From CAWGXG01 sp963826505 (GTDB taxonomy: Bacteria; Chloroflexota; Anaerolineae; Aggregatilineales; Aggregatilineaceae), in NCBI GenBank assembly GCA_963826505.1, contig CAWGXG010000009.1:186001-250000 (forward strand): a DNA stretch of 64,000 nt, in the 5' to 3' direction. The notes below the pieces were generated by a model that was not told where the DNA came from, did not search any database, and saw only the letters and a program-made list of their open reading frames with translations. Numbering within the stretch: the stretch's first letter is position 1; each line of letters begins with the position of its first letter. A program made the position numbers and the translations under genes. This document shows, in pieces, positions 18,393 to 28,500 of the stretch.

Positions 18393-19325
18393 ATGATCGA
18401 GCCGGTTTACCGTCGCTTGCTGCGCGAAGGCGGCTTTCCTGGGCGAGTCTGTCAGGCCCAGGAGGCGCTGTCTCACTGCGAACTGTGCGCGTGGAGCTGC
18501 GGTGTGAATCGCCTGCGCGAGAAGGGGTTCTGCCACACGGGCCAGCAGGCAGTCGTCAGCAGCGCGTTCCCGCATATGGGCGAGGAAGATCCACTGCGCG
18601 GCGAGCGAGGGTCGGGCACGATCTTTTTTGCCCACTGCAACATGCGCTGCCAGTTTTGCCAGAATCACGAAATAAGCCAGGACGGCGCGGGCCGCGCGGT
18701 CTCACCGGAAGAACTGGCCGCGCTGATGCTCCAGCTAGAAGACCAGGGCTGCCACAACATCAATCTGGTGTCCCCTAGCCACGTCATCCCCCAGATCGTA
18801 ACCGCCGTACAGATCGCCGCCGAGCGTGGGTTATCGATTCCCCTGGTGTACAACACGGGCGGATTCGATTCACTCCCAGGGCTGGCGCTGCTGGACGGCA
18901 TCATCGACATTTACATGCCAGACATGAAATACGCCGATCCGAAGCTGGCGCAGCGTTATTCCAAAGCGCCCGGCTACCCCGCGCGCAATCAGGCCGCCGT
19001 GCGCGAGATGTACCGCCAGGTAGGCGACCTTCAGTTTGACGAGCACGGCCTCGCGACGCACGGCGTGTTGGTGCGGCATCTGGTGCTGCCGGAGGGCATC
19101 GCCGGGACTGAGGCGATCGTGCATTTTTTGGCCGAGGAGATTTCATCGCAGACTTACATCAACGTCATGGGTCAGTACCGCCCTGCATGGCGAGTGCAGG
19201 AGCGTCAAATCGTGCCGCTCAACCGCCCGGTGACCGCGAACGAGGTCGCGGCGGCCAGAGCGATCGCGCTGCGCGCAGGGCTGCGCCTGGACGACCGCCA
19301 GGATCGGTCCGCGCGCTGGTGTTGA
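18393..19325 (+). CDS. Radical SAM protein, PflX-like (COG1313)
   Basis: This 310-residue protein has a Cys-rich N-terminal segment (HCELCAWSCGVNRLREKGFC) followed by the radical SAM CxxxCxxC in FAHCNMRCQFCQNHEIS, a strong match to the COG1313 relatives of pyruvate formate-lyase activating enzyme. Such proteins reductively cleave SAM at a 4Fe-4S cluster; the target is unknown and no glycyl radical enzyme gene is nearby. The ATG at 18393 (MIEPVYRRLLREGGFPGRV) is chosen over 18309 because GGAG lies 5 nt upstream and the family start fits. A TACAAT at about 18353 may be a -10 element. Confidence 0.88.
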   Translation: MIEPVYRRLLREGGFPGRVCQAQEALSHCELCAWSCGVNRLREKGFCHTGQQAVVSSAFPHMGEEDPLRGERGSGTIFFAHCNMRCQFCQNHEISQDGAGRAVSPEELAALMLQLEDQGCHNINLVSPSHVIPQIVTAVQIAAERGLSIPLVYNTGGFDSLPGLALLDGIIDIYMPDMKYADPKLAQRYSKAPGYPARNQAAVREMYRQVGDLQFDEHGLATHGVLVRHLVLPEGIAGTEAIVHFLAEEISSQTYINVMGQYRPAWRVQERQIVPLNRPVTANEVAAARAIALRAGLRLDDRQDRSARWC

Positions 19326-19378
19326 GTGCGGCGACCCCAGCGGGCCGCTGCGAGAGCATCAGCCGAAGGAGGCGCTCG

Positions 19379-19633
19379 GTGGACTACCGATATGTTGGCG
19401 TGGTGACACACTTTTTCGCGCGGATCGGCGTGGCGGTGATCCTGCTGGATGACGAGCTGTACGTCGATGATTGGGTCATGTTTACCGGGCCGCGGACCGA
19501 GTTCGAGCAGCAGATTTATTCCATGCAGATCAATCACGCGCCCATCGACAAGGGACTGCCCGGCGAAGAAGTGGCGATCAAGGTGCAGGAAGTCGTGCGC
19601 GAAGGCGACGAGATGTTTCTCATCGTCGAGTGA
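19379..19633 (+). CDS. Stand-alone EF-Tu domain II-like protein
   Basis: This 84-residue protein starts at a GTG (19379) with a strong AGGAGG 7 nt upstream. It reads VDYRYVGVVTHFFARIGVAV, then ELYVDDWVMFTGPRTEFEQQI, SMQINHAPIDKGLPGEEVAIKV and REGDEMFLIVE. This is the beta-barrel of translation elongation factor domain II without a GTPase domain, known as a small widespread translation-factor-like protein. Role unknown. It lies 53 bp after the radical SAM gene on the same strand and converges on the DUF6062 gene 13 bp away. Confidence 0.85.
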   Translation: MDYRYVGVVTHFFARIGVAVILLDDELYVDDWVMFTGPRTEFEQQIYSMQINHAPIDKGLPGEEVAIKVQEVVREGDEMFLIVE

Positions 19634-19646
19634 GCGCGGGCCGGGG

Positions 19647-20318
19647 CTAGCGCAGGTCCTTGATCCCGGCCATTTGCCCGATCGCGCGCCACGGGCTGTC
19701 GCCTTCGGCGCCCAACTCTTCGTTGACGTTGTAGTCGCTCTTGCGGATGTACTCGGCCAGATCGCGCTGGAGCCGTCCCCAGATCGCCTGCTGGACGGCG
19801 ACAAGCTGCACTTTGGCCGCCGTCATCCCGCCGAGATCGAGCGCCAGTCGCAGGTGCGGCAGGCAGATGCCCGCCGATCGCTCGTAAGCTTCCGCGAAGG
19901 CCGGTTGGTCGAGGTGTTCGAGCAGATTGCGCAGCAGGTGCCCCTCGACCTTATCGCGGTGCTCGCAGGCCGGGCACGCGGCGCGCGGCTTGAGCGCGTT
20001 GGCCGCCTGGGTGAGCTGGCGTCGCCCATCGCCGGGTTGTATCTCGCCCATGTCCTTCAGCATATTGCGCACCAGTCCTTCGTACAGCAGCGCGATGCCT
20101 AGCCCGCTGGCGTTGATGTGTTCCAGCGCGTGCCAGGCGTGGATGGTGCAGAAACCGCGGGCGGCGCGTACAGCCATGTGGGTGGCGGGTTTGTTGACGT
20201 ATTCGTAGACCAGGCTGTCGAGATAGCCGTGGACGCTGTCCGCCGTCAGGCGGCAGATGGGGCAGCCGGGTTGGTCGAAAGCCTGGAACAGGTCGTTGGC
20301 GTGGGATGAGAGTTTCAT
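19647..20318 (-). CDS. DUF6062 family Cys-rich protein
   Basis: This 223-residue protein starts MKLSSHANDLFQAFDQPGCP and has paired Cys motifs: CPICRL near residue 19, CTIH near 54, CPACEHRD near 120 and ICLPHLRLAL near 160. This spacing suggests one or two metal sites. The family is found mainly in Chloroflexota and relatives and has no known function. The longer upstream frame to 20513 has no homology and includes a likely minus-strand -10 element (complement of 20359-20364), so the ATG at 20318 is used. Confidence 0.75.
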   Translation of the reverse strand: MKLSSHANDLFQAFDQPGCPICRLTADSVHGYLDSLVYEYVNKPATHMAVRAARGFCTIHAWHALEHINASGLGIALLYEGLVRNMLKDMGEIQPGDGRRQLTQAANALKPRAACPACEHRDKVEGHLLRNLLEHLDQPAFAEAYERSAGICLPHLRLALDLGGMTAAKVQLVAVQQAIWGRLQRDLAEYIRKSDYNVNEELGAEGDSPWRAIGQMAGIKDLR

Positions 20319-20431
20319 AGTGAGATTTTCCGGGCGGTATACACGGTCACATGCGCCCATTATACCGTGTCTGGCGCAGGTGGGCGGAGCGTGCGCGGGC
20401 GGGGAGCGCGTGGAAACACAGAGGCTGGCTA

Positions 20432-20460
20432 TTGCGCAGTTGGCCGCGTTCGGGTAAGAT
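20432..20460 (+). promoter_or_regulatory. Candidate promoter of the tRNA pair
   Basis: TTGCGC (20432-20437) and TAAGAT (20455-20460) are 17 bp apart. The -10 element lies 16 bp ahead of the first tRNA. Confidence 0.5.
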
Positions 20461-20476
20461 ATTTTCAGATCGCCAC

Positions 20477-20547
20477 GCGGGCATGGTGTAGCGGTAACAC
20501 AACAGCCTTCCAAGCTGTTGTCACGGGTTCGAGTCCCGTTGCCCGCT
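20477..20547 (+). tRNA. tRNA-Gly (anticodon TCC)
   Basis: A complete 71-nt cloverleaf is visible: acceptor GCGGGCA/TGCCCGC, D-stem GTGT/ACAC, anticodon stem ACAGC/GCTGT with loop CTTCCAA giving anticodon TCC, and T-arm ACGGG TTCGAGT CCCGT. CCA is not encoded. Confidence 0.97.
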
Positions 20548-20550
20548 CTA

Positions 20551-20577
20551 CAAACGCCCAGGGTTTCTGGGCGTTTG
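20551..20577 (+). terminator. Hairpin between the two tRNAs
   Basis: A perfect 11-bp stem (CAAACGCCCAG with CTGGGCGTTTG) and 5-nt loop follow tRNA-Gly by 3 nt. The tract after it (GGTTGTTG) is only moderately T-rich, so it may act as a weak terminator or as a processing signal in a shared transcript. Confidence 0.5.
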
Positions 20578-20587
20578 GGTTGTTGCC

Positions 20588-20659
20588 GGGCCCGTAGCTC
20601 AAGGGCAGAGCAGCCGGCTCATAACCGGTCGGTTGCAGGTTCGAATCCTGCCGGGCCCA
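20588..20659 (+). tRNA. tRNA-Met (anticodon CAT; elongator or Ile2)
   Basis: A 72-nt cloverleaf has acceptor GGGCCCG/CGGGCCC, D-arm GCTC...GAGC, anticodon stem GCCGG/CCGGT with loop CTCATAA giving anticodon CAT, T-arm GCAGG TTCGAAT CCTGC and discriminator A. The acceptor pairs fully at position 1-72, which is unlike an initiator tRNA. Elongator Met and lysidine-modified Ile2 cannot be separated with certainty by eye. Confidence 0.93.
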
Positions 20660-20666
20660 TACACAA

Positions 20667-20690
20667 AGCTCGCATCGCGCGGGCTTTTTT
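20667..20690 (+). terminator. Intrinsic terminator after the tRNA pair
   Basis: A 7-bp stem (AGCTCGC with GCGGGCT, one G-T pair) and 5-nt loop run straight into TTTTTT, 8 nt after tRNA-Met. Confidence 0.75.
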
Positions 20691-20721
20691 GATTCGCGTG
20701 AGCTTCCTGGCGAACTCGGTA

Positions 20722-21198
20722 TCAAAGGGCAGCGTTCCTCTTTGGCTGTGATCGTTTGGGAGAGATCGCCATCACCACCCGATAGACCAGCACGCCGATC
20801 GTCACGCCGATGATGTTCGCAGTGAGATCGAGCAGTGAGGTGCCGCGCTCCGGCACGAACAATTGCGACAGCTCCGCGCTCACGCCCCACACGATGCCGC
20901 CGATCAGAATCAGGCGGGTAATCCGGGCTTTCGGAACGTACAGGCTGAGCGTCCAACTCCACAAAAAGGCCAGGATCGCGTTGATGATGACGTGCCCGAT
21001 CGCGTCGGTGATCTCCGTGCCGCCGAACGAGTGTGAAATATTGGAGACGGTGCCGCCCTTAGTCCCCGGCGACAGCATCAACCAGACGGCGACCGCCGAC
21101 CATGCGAGAGTGAGCGTCCACCGGACAGCCGCACTCTGGACAACCGTCGAGACTCCGTTCAGGTGCTTGATTCCTGGCAAATCATTGGCCTTCCGCAT
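20722..21198 (-). CDS. VanZ-like membrane protein
   Basis: This 158-residue protein has four hydrophobic segments. The VanZ family core is present: GGTEITDAIGHVIINAILAFL, then GIVWGVSAELSQLFVPERGTS and LLDLTANIIGVTIGVLVYRVV. VanZ proteins are small membrane proteins, first noted for low-level teicoplanin resistance, and are now known broadly without a defined reaction. Start ATG at 21198. The gene is isolated between the tRNAs and the divergent aminotransferase. Confidence 0.85.
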   Translation of the reverse strand: MRKANDLPGIKHLNGVSTVVQSAAVRWTLTLAWSAVAVWLMLSPGTKGGTVSNISHSFGGTEITDAIGHVIINAILAFLWSWTLSLYVPKARITRLILIGGIVWGVSAELSQLFVPERGTSLLDLTANIIGVTIGVLVYRVVMAISPKRSQPKRNAAL

Positions 21199-21392
21199 GC
21201 ATGGTCCTCTCCCTGAACGACTGCGTAGTGATCTGACAGAAAAACCGGCGATCTGTCAAGTGATGAGTGCGCGCTGGCGCACGAACATAGGTCATCGTAC
21301 AGTTGAAACTGCCCACCAGTTGATGCACAATGAAGCCATGACCCTCCGATAAGGTCGATTACTGGCAAACGCGGCGGGCGGAACGGTGCATC

Positions 21393-22496
21393 ATGGTTGA
21401 TTTCCTGAATCTCAAACCGGCTTACCTCGAGTTGCAGCACGATCTGGACGCGGCCTATGCGCGTGTGATGCATTCGGGCTGGTATGTGTTGGGCGAAGAA
21501 CTCGAAGCGTTCGAGCGCGAATGGGCGGCTTATTGCCAGACCGAACACTGCGTCGGCGTGGGTAACGGGTTGAGCGCCCTGCACCTGGCCCTGCGTGCGA
21601 TGGGTGTCGATCCGGGCGACGAAGTGATCGTCCCCTCCAACACGTACATCGCCACGTGGCTGGCCGTCAGCGAAGCGGGCGCGATCCCGGTGCCCGTCGA
21701 GCCCGACCCGGCCACGCATACGATCGACCCCACGCTAATCGAAGCCGCCATCAGCCCGCGCACCAAAATCATTCTCCCCGTACACTTATACGGCCAGCCC
21801 GCCGATATGGACCCCATTATGGCGATCGCGCAGCGGCATGGGCTGCTGGTCCTCGAAGATGCGGCGCAGTCTCACGGAGCCCGCTACAAGGACCGTCCGT
21901 GCGGAAGTCTGGCACATGCGGCGGCCTGGAGTTTTTATCCCAGCAAGAACCTGGGAGCCTTTGGCGACGGCGGGGCCGTCACCACCAGCGATCCGGCCCT
22001 TGCCCACAGAATCAGGCTGCTGCGTCATTACGGTTCCCCCAAAAAATACGAGTTCGAGCTGCAAGGCACCAATTCCCGGCTGGATCCGCTGCAAGCGGCG
22101 TTTTTGCGCGTCAAACTGCCCCGGCTGGATGAGTGGAACACGCGGCGCAAACAACTGGCGGCGCTCTATCTCGAAGGACTGCGCGACGTTAGCGGGCTAA
22201 TCCTGTCCAGCGTGCCAGACTGGGCCGATCCGGTCTGGCATGTGTTCGTAATCCAGGTGAAGGATCGCGACCGGGTCCAACACGCGCTGGCCGAGAACGG
22301 GATCCAAACCCTCATTCATTACCCCATACCGCCCCACCTATCGCAGGCTTACGCCGCGCAAACACCGGCGCGCGCGTTTCCACCGCTGCCGATCGCCGAG
22401 AGGCTGGCCGAGTCGGTGTTGAGCTTACCGATGGGGCCGCATCTGCCGCCCGAAGATGTGGCGACGGTGATCGACACCCTGCAGCGCATCCTGTAG
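21393..22496 (+). CDS. DegT/DnrJ/EryC1/StrS sugar aminotransferase
   Basis: This 367-residue PLP-dependent enzyme aminates nucleotide-linked keto-sugars. It has VGVGNGLSALHLALRAMGVDPGDEV near the N-terminus, the Asp-containing LVLEDAAQSHGARY segment that contacts PLP, and the Schiff-base lysine in FYPSKNLGAFGDGGAV. The C-terminus (FPPLPIAERLAESVLSLPMGPHL) matches full-length family members. The product is probably a dTDP- or UDP-amino sugar for a surface glycan; the window has no other genes of such a pathway except the epimerase at 187. Start ATG 21393 with only a weak GGCGG upstream. Confidence 0.92.
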   Translation: MVDFLNLKPAYLELQHDLDAAYARVMHSGWYVLGEELEAFEREWAAYCQTEHCVGVGNGLSALHLALRAMGVDPGDEVIVPSNTYIATWLAVSEAGAIPVPVEPDPATHTIDPTLIEAAISPRTKIILPVHLYGQPADMDPIMAIAQRHGLLVLEDAAQSHGARYKDRPCGSLAHAAAWSFYPSKNLGAFGDGGAVTTSDPALAHRIRLLRHYGSPKKYEFELQGTNSRLDPLQAAFLRVKLPRLDEWNTRRKQLAALYLEGLRDVSGLILSSVPDWADPVWHVFVIQVKDRDRVQHALAENGIQTLIHYPIPPHLSQAYAAQTPARAFPPLPIAERLAESVLSLPMGPHLPPEDVATVIDTLQRIL

Positions 22497-22529
22497 GCGG
22501 CGAAGACGGCCCACCCGCGTCCCGCCAGC

Positions 22530-23840
22530 TCACTGATCCGGGTCGCGCGGCGGCAGCGGATCAACCGTCACCGCGTCCGGATCGTTCGGGTTGCGCGCTG
22601 GGATGTACTGGTCATCGATGTAGCGCTCCATCACCGCCAGCGCATAATAAGCCGGGCGGCCCTGCCAGGCGTTGTCATAACCCGCGACGTTGATCGCCCA
22701 CCAATATTCCTCGTTGTCGGGTGTCCAACTGATGTCCGCGATGTAGATCGTCGTCATCAACCCGACCCAGGGCCGCCAATGCAGCGCTGCCCACTGGTAA
22801 GCCCCCACGAGGTAATCGGCTTGCTGCTGCTCGGTGACAGCGTGCCACGCGTAATCGGGATGGATGGTGTCGGTCGTCCATCCGACCTCAAGCAGCGCCA
22901 CCTGCTTGGCCGCGTCGCCCTCCGCTACCATGATCCCGCGCATGTCCTCGACGTGGCGGAAACACATCCAGCGCTGGCGATCCTGCTGTTCGGCCTCGTC
23001 CGGAGACAACTCCGGCGGCGCGCCGTAGCCGGGCGCGTTGAGGCCCAGCACGTCAAACCAGGGCGACGCCCCCGCCGCGTACATCTGGTAGAGATAGTCC
23101 ATATCGGGAATCGCTTCGGGTAGTTGGGTGCCGGTCGGAGCCAGCCCGGCGGAAATGATCACGGCGTCCGGGTCCGCTGCGCGGATCGCCACGGCGCACG
23201 CCTGGAGCAGCGCGACATAGCCTGCCGCGTTGGGCGGGTTATCCAGCCATTCACGGCGCAGATTCGGCTCGTTCCATACCTGGTAGGCGGCGATGCGGCC
23301 CTTGTAGCGCGCCGCCAGCGTCCCGCAGAACTCGCCCCATGCCGCCAGATCAACCGGGACGGCGCTCGGATCGTGGGCGGGGAGCGATTTCACCGCCCAG
23401 TCGGGCGGCCCGTCCAGCCGCGCGACCAGCTTGAAGCCCCGGTACTCGACCTCGTCGACCACGCCGTCGGCCTTACTCCAATCCCATTGGCCGGGCGCGG
23501 GTTCCATGTTCAGCCACGAAAAGCGCTGCTTGATGTCGTTGAACTTCATCAGGCGCACGTTATCGAGATCGATCGTGCGCATGGTTTCGTTCCACCACAG
23601 AAAGGTGTGGATTCCGTAAGAAAGGGAAGGGAAGGGCCGGTTGACAACGGCCTCGGGCGCGAGATCGCGCGGGATGGGCGGCAGGGGCGTCGGGGCAGCG
23701 GGCGCGGACGATCCGTCACGGGCCAGCCAGGCCGCCCCAGCTCCCCCGGCGATCACCACCAGCAGCGTGGCGGCCAGCGCCACGCGCGTCCCCCGGCGCA
23801 GCCGCGCCAGAAAATTAAAAGGAGTGCGTGAAGGGTTCAT
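22530..23840 (-). CDS. Membrane-anchored glycosidase-fold protein (GH5/GH39-like), paralogue 1
   Basis: This 436-residue protein has an N-terminal signal anchor (VALAATLLVVIAGGAGAAWLA) and a TIM-barrel domain. The acid/base Glu is in IAAYQVWNEPNLRREWL and the likely nucleophile Glu in VALLEVGWTTDT; both are intact. It is the shortest of four related genes in a row and lacks SH3b or Pro/Thr linkers. Family members hydrolyse beta-glycosidic bonds; substrate unknown. The ATG at 23840 (MNPSRTPFNFLARL) is used because it directly precedes the anchor. It is convergent with the aminotransferase, 33 bp apart. Confidence 0.8.
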   Translation of the reverse strand: MNPSRTPFNFLARLRRGTRVALAATLLVVIAGGAGAAWLARDGSSAPAAPTPLPPIPRDLAPEAVVNRPFPSLSYGIHTFLWWNETMRTIDLDNVRLMKFNDIKQRFSWLNMEPAPGQWDWSKADGVVDEVEYRGFKLVARLDGPPDWAVKSLPAHDPSAVPVDLAAWGEFCGTLAARYKGRIAAYQVWNEPNLRREWLDNPPNAAGYVALLQACAVAIRAADPDAVIISAGLAPTGTQLPEAIPDMDYLYQMYAAGASPWFDVLGLNAPGYGAPPELSPDEAEQQDRQRWMCFRHVEDMRGIMVAEGDAAKQVALLEVGWTTDTIHPDYAWHAVTEQQQADYLVGAYQWAALHWRPWVGLMTTIYIADISWTPDNEEYWWAINVAGYDNAWQGRPAYYALAVMERYIDDQYIPARNPNDPDAVTVDPLPPRDPDQ

Positions 23841-23980
23841 ACGATCTTTTCGTTTAGCGTACACTGGCGGACGCATCCGCGACCGGCCATCCATCCAAAC
23901 AACAGGCGGGCACACAGCCCGCCCATGGTTACACGTTTACTATCCGGCGGGGTGCAGCAGCGCCGCCCCCGCCGCGCGCC

Positions 23981-25474
23981 TTACTGGTCGCGGAAGTCGT
24001 ACTTGGCGATGACCTCATAGGCCGGGGCCGGTTTCCATTCGGGCCGCAGCAGCGAATAGGGCACGTTGTCGTTGGATGCGTCCCAGCCCGCCTGCGGGCC
24101 GTAGTTCAGATTCCAGACCCACGCGAACCACACGAAACCCCAATCCTCCATCTGCTGGATAGCCTGATCGATGAAGGTCGCCTGCTCGGCCAGGGTATTA
24201 TCGTTGGCAAACTCGAAGCCTTGCGGGTACCCGTTCAGGTCTTCGGTACTCGGCCAGCCGAACTCAGTGATGCACAGCTTCTTATCGCTGCCCGCCTGCT
24301 GGATGCGCTGCGCGTAACCCATCAGCGTGCTGTAGAACGACCACGAGTGGTGCGGGTTGTCGAACGGCCCACGAAACGTCGCGGTCGGGTCGTTGGGCAC
24401 GCTGTTGTACGGCACGGTCGGGCCGATGTTATACCCGTTGTGGTGCGCGCCGACGCAGTCCACTGTGGTAAGCAGCCCGGCCTGCACCAGCATATCGAAA
24501 TAGACAAAATCATCGTAGGCCGCGATGCCGTCATTCCAGCCCGTCGGGGACAGCGCGCCGCTGATCACGACGATGCCGGGATCGACCGCTTTGATGGCCG
24601 TATAGGCCGTGCGCAGCAGGGTCACGTAGTTTTGGGCGCTCAGGCCGTAAATTGATGCCCACTCACGGTCGATGTTCATCTCGTTCCAGACTTCGATGGC
24701 CTGCACCTGCCCCGGATAGCGGTAGAGCAGCGTCGTCAGGAAGTTGGCGTAATCCTGCGGGTCGCCGGGCGGTCCGACCTCGGTCAGCCGCTGGTTACCC
24801 GGTTCGCGCGCCCAATCGGGAGCGGTCACCACGCTGAGCATCACCTTGATGCCATATTCCTGCGCCAGCGGCAGCGTCACGTCCAGCGCGGTCCAGTCGT
24901 ATTGACCGGGCTGTGGCTCGACATCAGCCCAGCGGACTTGCTGCTTGATCCAGCCTAATTTCAGTTTATCGCGGACTTCGCCCATCCACAGCTTATAGAC
25001 TTCGGGATCGGCGTTAGGCTGCACCTGAATCCCCAGTTGGAACCCGCTGCTGGCCACCGGACGCGGAGTCAGGGTCGGGATCGGGGTCGCGTCCTGGCGG
25101 GGAGCAGACTGCGGTCCGCTCAGCGGGGCCACAACTGCGGGTGCCTCGGCCGGGCCGCCGCCCTGACCGTCCGCGGCTTGGGCAGCTTGCGCTGCGGCGT
25201 CAGGCACGACCGCGTCAGGGGCCGCCGCCTCTGGTGGCGCGGCTTCGAGCAGCGCGGCATCGGCAACTGTTTGCGTTTCGACTTCACGTTCAAGCTCGGC
25301 ATTCGGCAGCGCGGCGACGTTGGCGTCCTCTGCACTGGCCGACCCAACCAGTCCGGTCGCGTAATAAATGCCCACAAATGTCAGAGCGCCCATCAACAGC
25401 GTGATCCCCAGCCAGGCAATTACGAAACCGCGTATCTGCCGCTGACGGGTGGTCATCGTCGTTAAAGAATGCAT
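23981..25474 (-). CDS. Membrane-anchored glycosidase-fold protein (GH5/GH39-like), paralogue 2
   Basis: This 497-residue protein has a single N-terminal transmembrane helix (FVIAWLGITLLMGALTFVGI), an Ala/Glu/Pro-rich extracellular spacer of about 120 residues, and a TIM-barrel domain. Both predicted catalytic Glu residues are present, in IEVWNEMNIDREWASIYGL and KLCITEFGWPSTED. The domain aligns in order with paralogues 1, 3 and 4. Start ATG 25474 has GGAGG about 10 nt upstream; an ATG at 25456 has none. It lies 102 bp from paralogue 3 on the same strand. Confidence 0.82.
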   Translation of the reverse strand: MHSLTTMTTRQRQIRGFVIAWLGITLLMGALTFVGIYYATGLVGSASAEDANVAALPNAELEREVETQTVADAALLEAAPPEAAAPDAVVPDAAAQAAQAADGQGGGPAEAPAVVAPLSGPQSAPRQDATPIPTLTPRPVASSGFQLGIQVQPNADPEVYKLWMGEVRDKLKLGWIKQQVRWADVEPQPGQYDWTALDVTLPLAQEYGIKVMLSVVTAPDWAREPGNQRLTEVGPPGDPQDYANFLTTLLYRYPGQVQAIEVWNEMNIDREWASIYGLSAQNYVTLLRTAYTAIKAVDPGIVVISGALSPTGWNDGIAAYDDFVYFDMLVQAGLLTTVDCVGAHHNGYNIGPTVPYNSVPNDPTATFRGPFDNPHHSWSFYSTLMGYAQRIQQAGSDKKLCITEFGWPSTEDLNGYPQGFEFANDNTLAEQATFIDQAIQQMEDWGFVWFAWVWNLNYGPQAGWDASNDNVPYSLLRPEWKPAPAYEVIAKYDFRDQ

Positions 25475-25576
25475 AAGATGTAATCCTCCATTACTCGTTT
25501 GGCCGACCGCCAGGCGGTCGCGGGGAGTAGAGCCTTGATCCGATTGTAACCCGAATCGCGATTCAGCATGCAACGA

Positions 25577-28500
25577 TTACTCTACGCCTGCGCCACGCCC
25601 CTCTAGCAGCGGAGCAAGCGCGTCACAGGCCGGGCAGGACCCGTCGGGCCGGACGAGCGCGTACCCCGCCAGGGGGCTGTCCGCCTCAATTCCGGTCGCA
25701 TCCAACGTCCAGGCGATCAACAGCCGGACCTGCGCGCCCTCCATGCTGAGCTGGACCGCTTCGGTCAGCCATTGCGCCTGTTGAGCCGCCGTGGTGTTTT
25801 GCGCCCAGGCGTAATCATCGGGCAGAGGGGCGTAGCCCTCTGGCGACAGGTAACCAAAACGCGTGTAACACACCGGTACCCCGTCGGGGAAAGCATTCCG
25901 GGCGCGATCCAAAGACGAAGGCAGGTAGTAAACCGGGTTATCCCCGCGCGGATCGCCGCTGGCGCTGGTCGGTGAGACCGTGCCCAGCAGATATTCCGCG
26001 CCAATGCAGTCCGCGAAGCGGTCAGCGCCCAGCTCGGCCATGCGCTGATAGTACACGTTATCGCCCTGCTCCAACGTGGGGCTTTCGGCGGTAGGAGCCA
26101 GCGCGCCGGAGACAACCAGCACGCCCGGATACGACGTCTTGATGGCATTATACGAAAGCGCCAGCAGCCACACATAATCGGCGACGGGCATCTGGTCGTT
26201 CATCTCGCGCCAGATTTCGATCCCGTCCGCGCCATAGGAGGCCAGCCCGTTGACATAGGCGGCGTATTGGGCGATGTAGTCGGCGCGCGGCACGGCGTTG
26301 AACTCCGCCAGATCGCCCGTGACCGTGAGCAGCACTTTAAACCCATTGGAGTGCGCGTCCTCGATCATACGCTGCTGCGCGCCGGGTGTAGCGCCCAATT
26401 GGTAGCGCACGTCCAGCGCAATCCACGTGAAATGCGTCCGCCCCGCATACAGCAGCGACTGGTTCAAGCCGACCATGCTCACCCCGGCCTCAAAGGCAGT
26501 GCTGAGCTGGCCCGCCGCCAGAATCGCCGGATCGACAGTGGGCAGGGTCCCGAAATCGATCGAGTCCACCTCACTCGTGGGAGCGGCTGGCACTGCCTCG
26601 GGCGGAGTCGCCGTAGGCACAGCCGTTAACGGCTGGCCGGGCAGCGGCACCACTTCGACACCGGATGGTCCTGGAGTGATAGGAACCGGCGTCGGGGTGA
26701 GCGTGGGGTGCGCGGTCGCCGTGGACGGCACGGTTGCGGTGGGCGGGACAGTCGCCGTAGGCGATACGGTCGGAGACGGCGACGGTGTTTCAGTCGCGGT
26801 GGGCGTCTGGCTGGCTGTGGGTGTCGCTGAAGGCGTGGCGGTCGGCGGCACCGGCGTCGTTGAAGGCAGCAGCGCGATAATCCGCGTGGGAACGGGTGAT
26901 GGCGTCAGAGTGGCGGATGGCGTGGCGCTGGGTGTGACGGAGGGCGTCGCCGAGGGGACAGCCGTCAGCGTGGCCGAGGCTGTGAATGTCGGAGTCACCG
27001 ACGGAATCGGCGACGGCGGATTGGTGGGCAGCGCCGTCGGCGTGAGCGTCGCGGACGGCAGCGGCGTCTGGGTGGGTGCCGGGCTCGCGCTAAAGGTGGG
27101 CACAAACGTGGCCGTGTCAGCGGGCACATCGGTCGGCAATTCAATCGGCGTTTCGAGCAGCTCAGGCGCCGCCGTTTCAGTCGGGAAGGGTGTACTCACG
27201 GCCACGGGCGGACCGCTCTCCGCCACCACGTTCACATTCGTGCTGCCGATGATGTCGCCTTCCAGCCAGGCCCCCAACGTATACAGGCCCGTGGCGGGCC
27301 ACACGCCGTACGCAAACGGTTGATCGGGCTGCGTCGACACTTCCGCCACTTGATAGGTTGAGGCATAGACCAGCAGCCAACGGAAATCCAGCCCAGCCGT
27401 GAGTCCATCGGCCGCGCGCCCCTGCCGGTAAGCGAGCAGCGGCTCGTTCAGCCGGGTCGATGCGCCGGAAGCGAACACGTCGCGCACGAATATTCCGCCC
27501 AAATGATGGTCGCGGGCTCGCGCGATACGCGCGTCAAGCGCACCGGCATTGGTGATCCACATCGTGCTGAGCAGGCTGCCATCGGGCGCCAGATAGCGCA
27601 GATAAGGCGTTTGGACGGCGTCATCGTATCCCGCTTGGGCCGTGATGCCGGAGGCATTGACGAGCCGCGCGCTGATGCTCAGATCACGCGGAATGTCGCC
27701 CGCGGGCTGTACGACCAGATCGCCCAGAGTGCTCTACGGCCTCTTGCAAGGATACGGGCACAAAGGTGCCGTTTTGTTCTTCGACGCTGGACGCACTCAG
27801 CCCCAAGGACAGCTTGTTACGCGCGACAACTGTTGTCGCCCAGTCGAGCACCTCATCGACCGTCGCCCCGGGCATATAGGCGTGCGGATCGATCGGCGCG
27901 GTGATCACGACTTCATCCGCCGCCAGGCCCAACGCATACCAGTCATAGCCGCCGCTGTCGAGGATCGTACCCGCGGCGTCAAGCTGCGGAAAAGGCAGCA
28001 TGACCGTTAGCGTGCGGTTTTCGTCATGCAGCAAACCGGCCAGTTCGCCGATGAACGCCGAGTAACTGTCGCGCAGTTCGGGCGCGATCGCCCGGTAATC
28101 GACCGCAATCCCCGTGTAGCCATCGCTCAACGCGAAGGCCGCGATCTGGCGGGCGTGCTCGCTGCGCAGCGCGGGAGTCAGCACGATCTGTTCGACGGTC
28201 GAGCGATCGATCACCGCCGGATCGTCGAAGTTCTGAATCAGCGGCAGGACGGCGTACCCGCTGCGCGTCCGTATGCCGGTCGGCAGGACGACTTGCAGCG
28301 CGCCAGTCACGGTGGGTCGCAAACTGCCGGGATAAATCCGTCCCTGGGTGGCCGTGATAGATTCTTGCGTTTGATCGTCGCTGGGACCCAGTGACAGACC
28401 CAGCCGCCGCGCCGTCTCCGCTTCACGCAGGATCGTCACGCAACGCGGGAGATAACTCAGATCGGCGGTGATCGTACCGGTTTCGTCCGCGCCGCCTGTT

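Noticed and set aside
26560..27190. A CRISPR-like or tandem DNA repeat array
   Set aside because: Units are short, degenerate and in frame with a Pro/Thr-rich protein linker; there are no regular spacers.
26427..27323. A 298-codon Gly/Val-rich frame on the plus strand
   Set aside because: It is antisense to the Pro/Thr linker of the large glycosidase-like protein; its composition follows from the repeats and it has no ribosome site.
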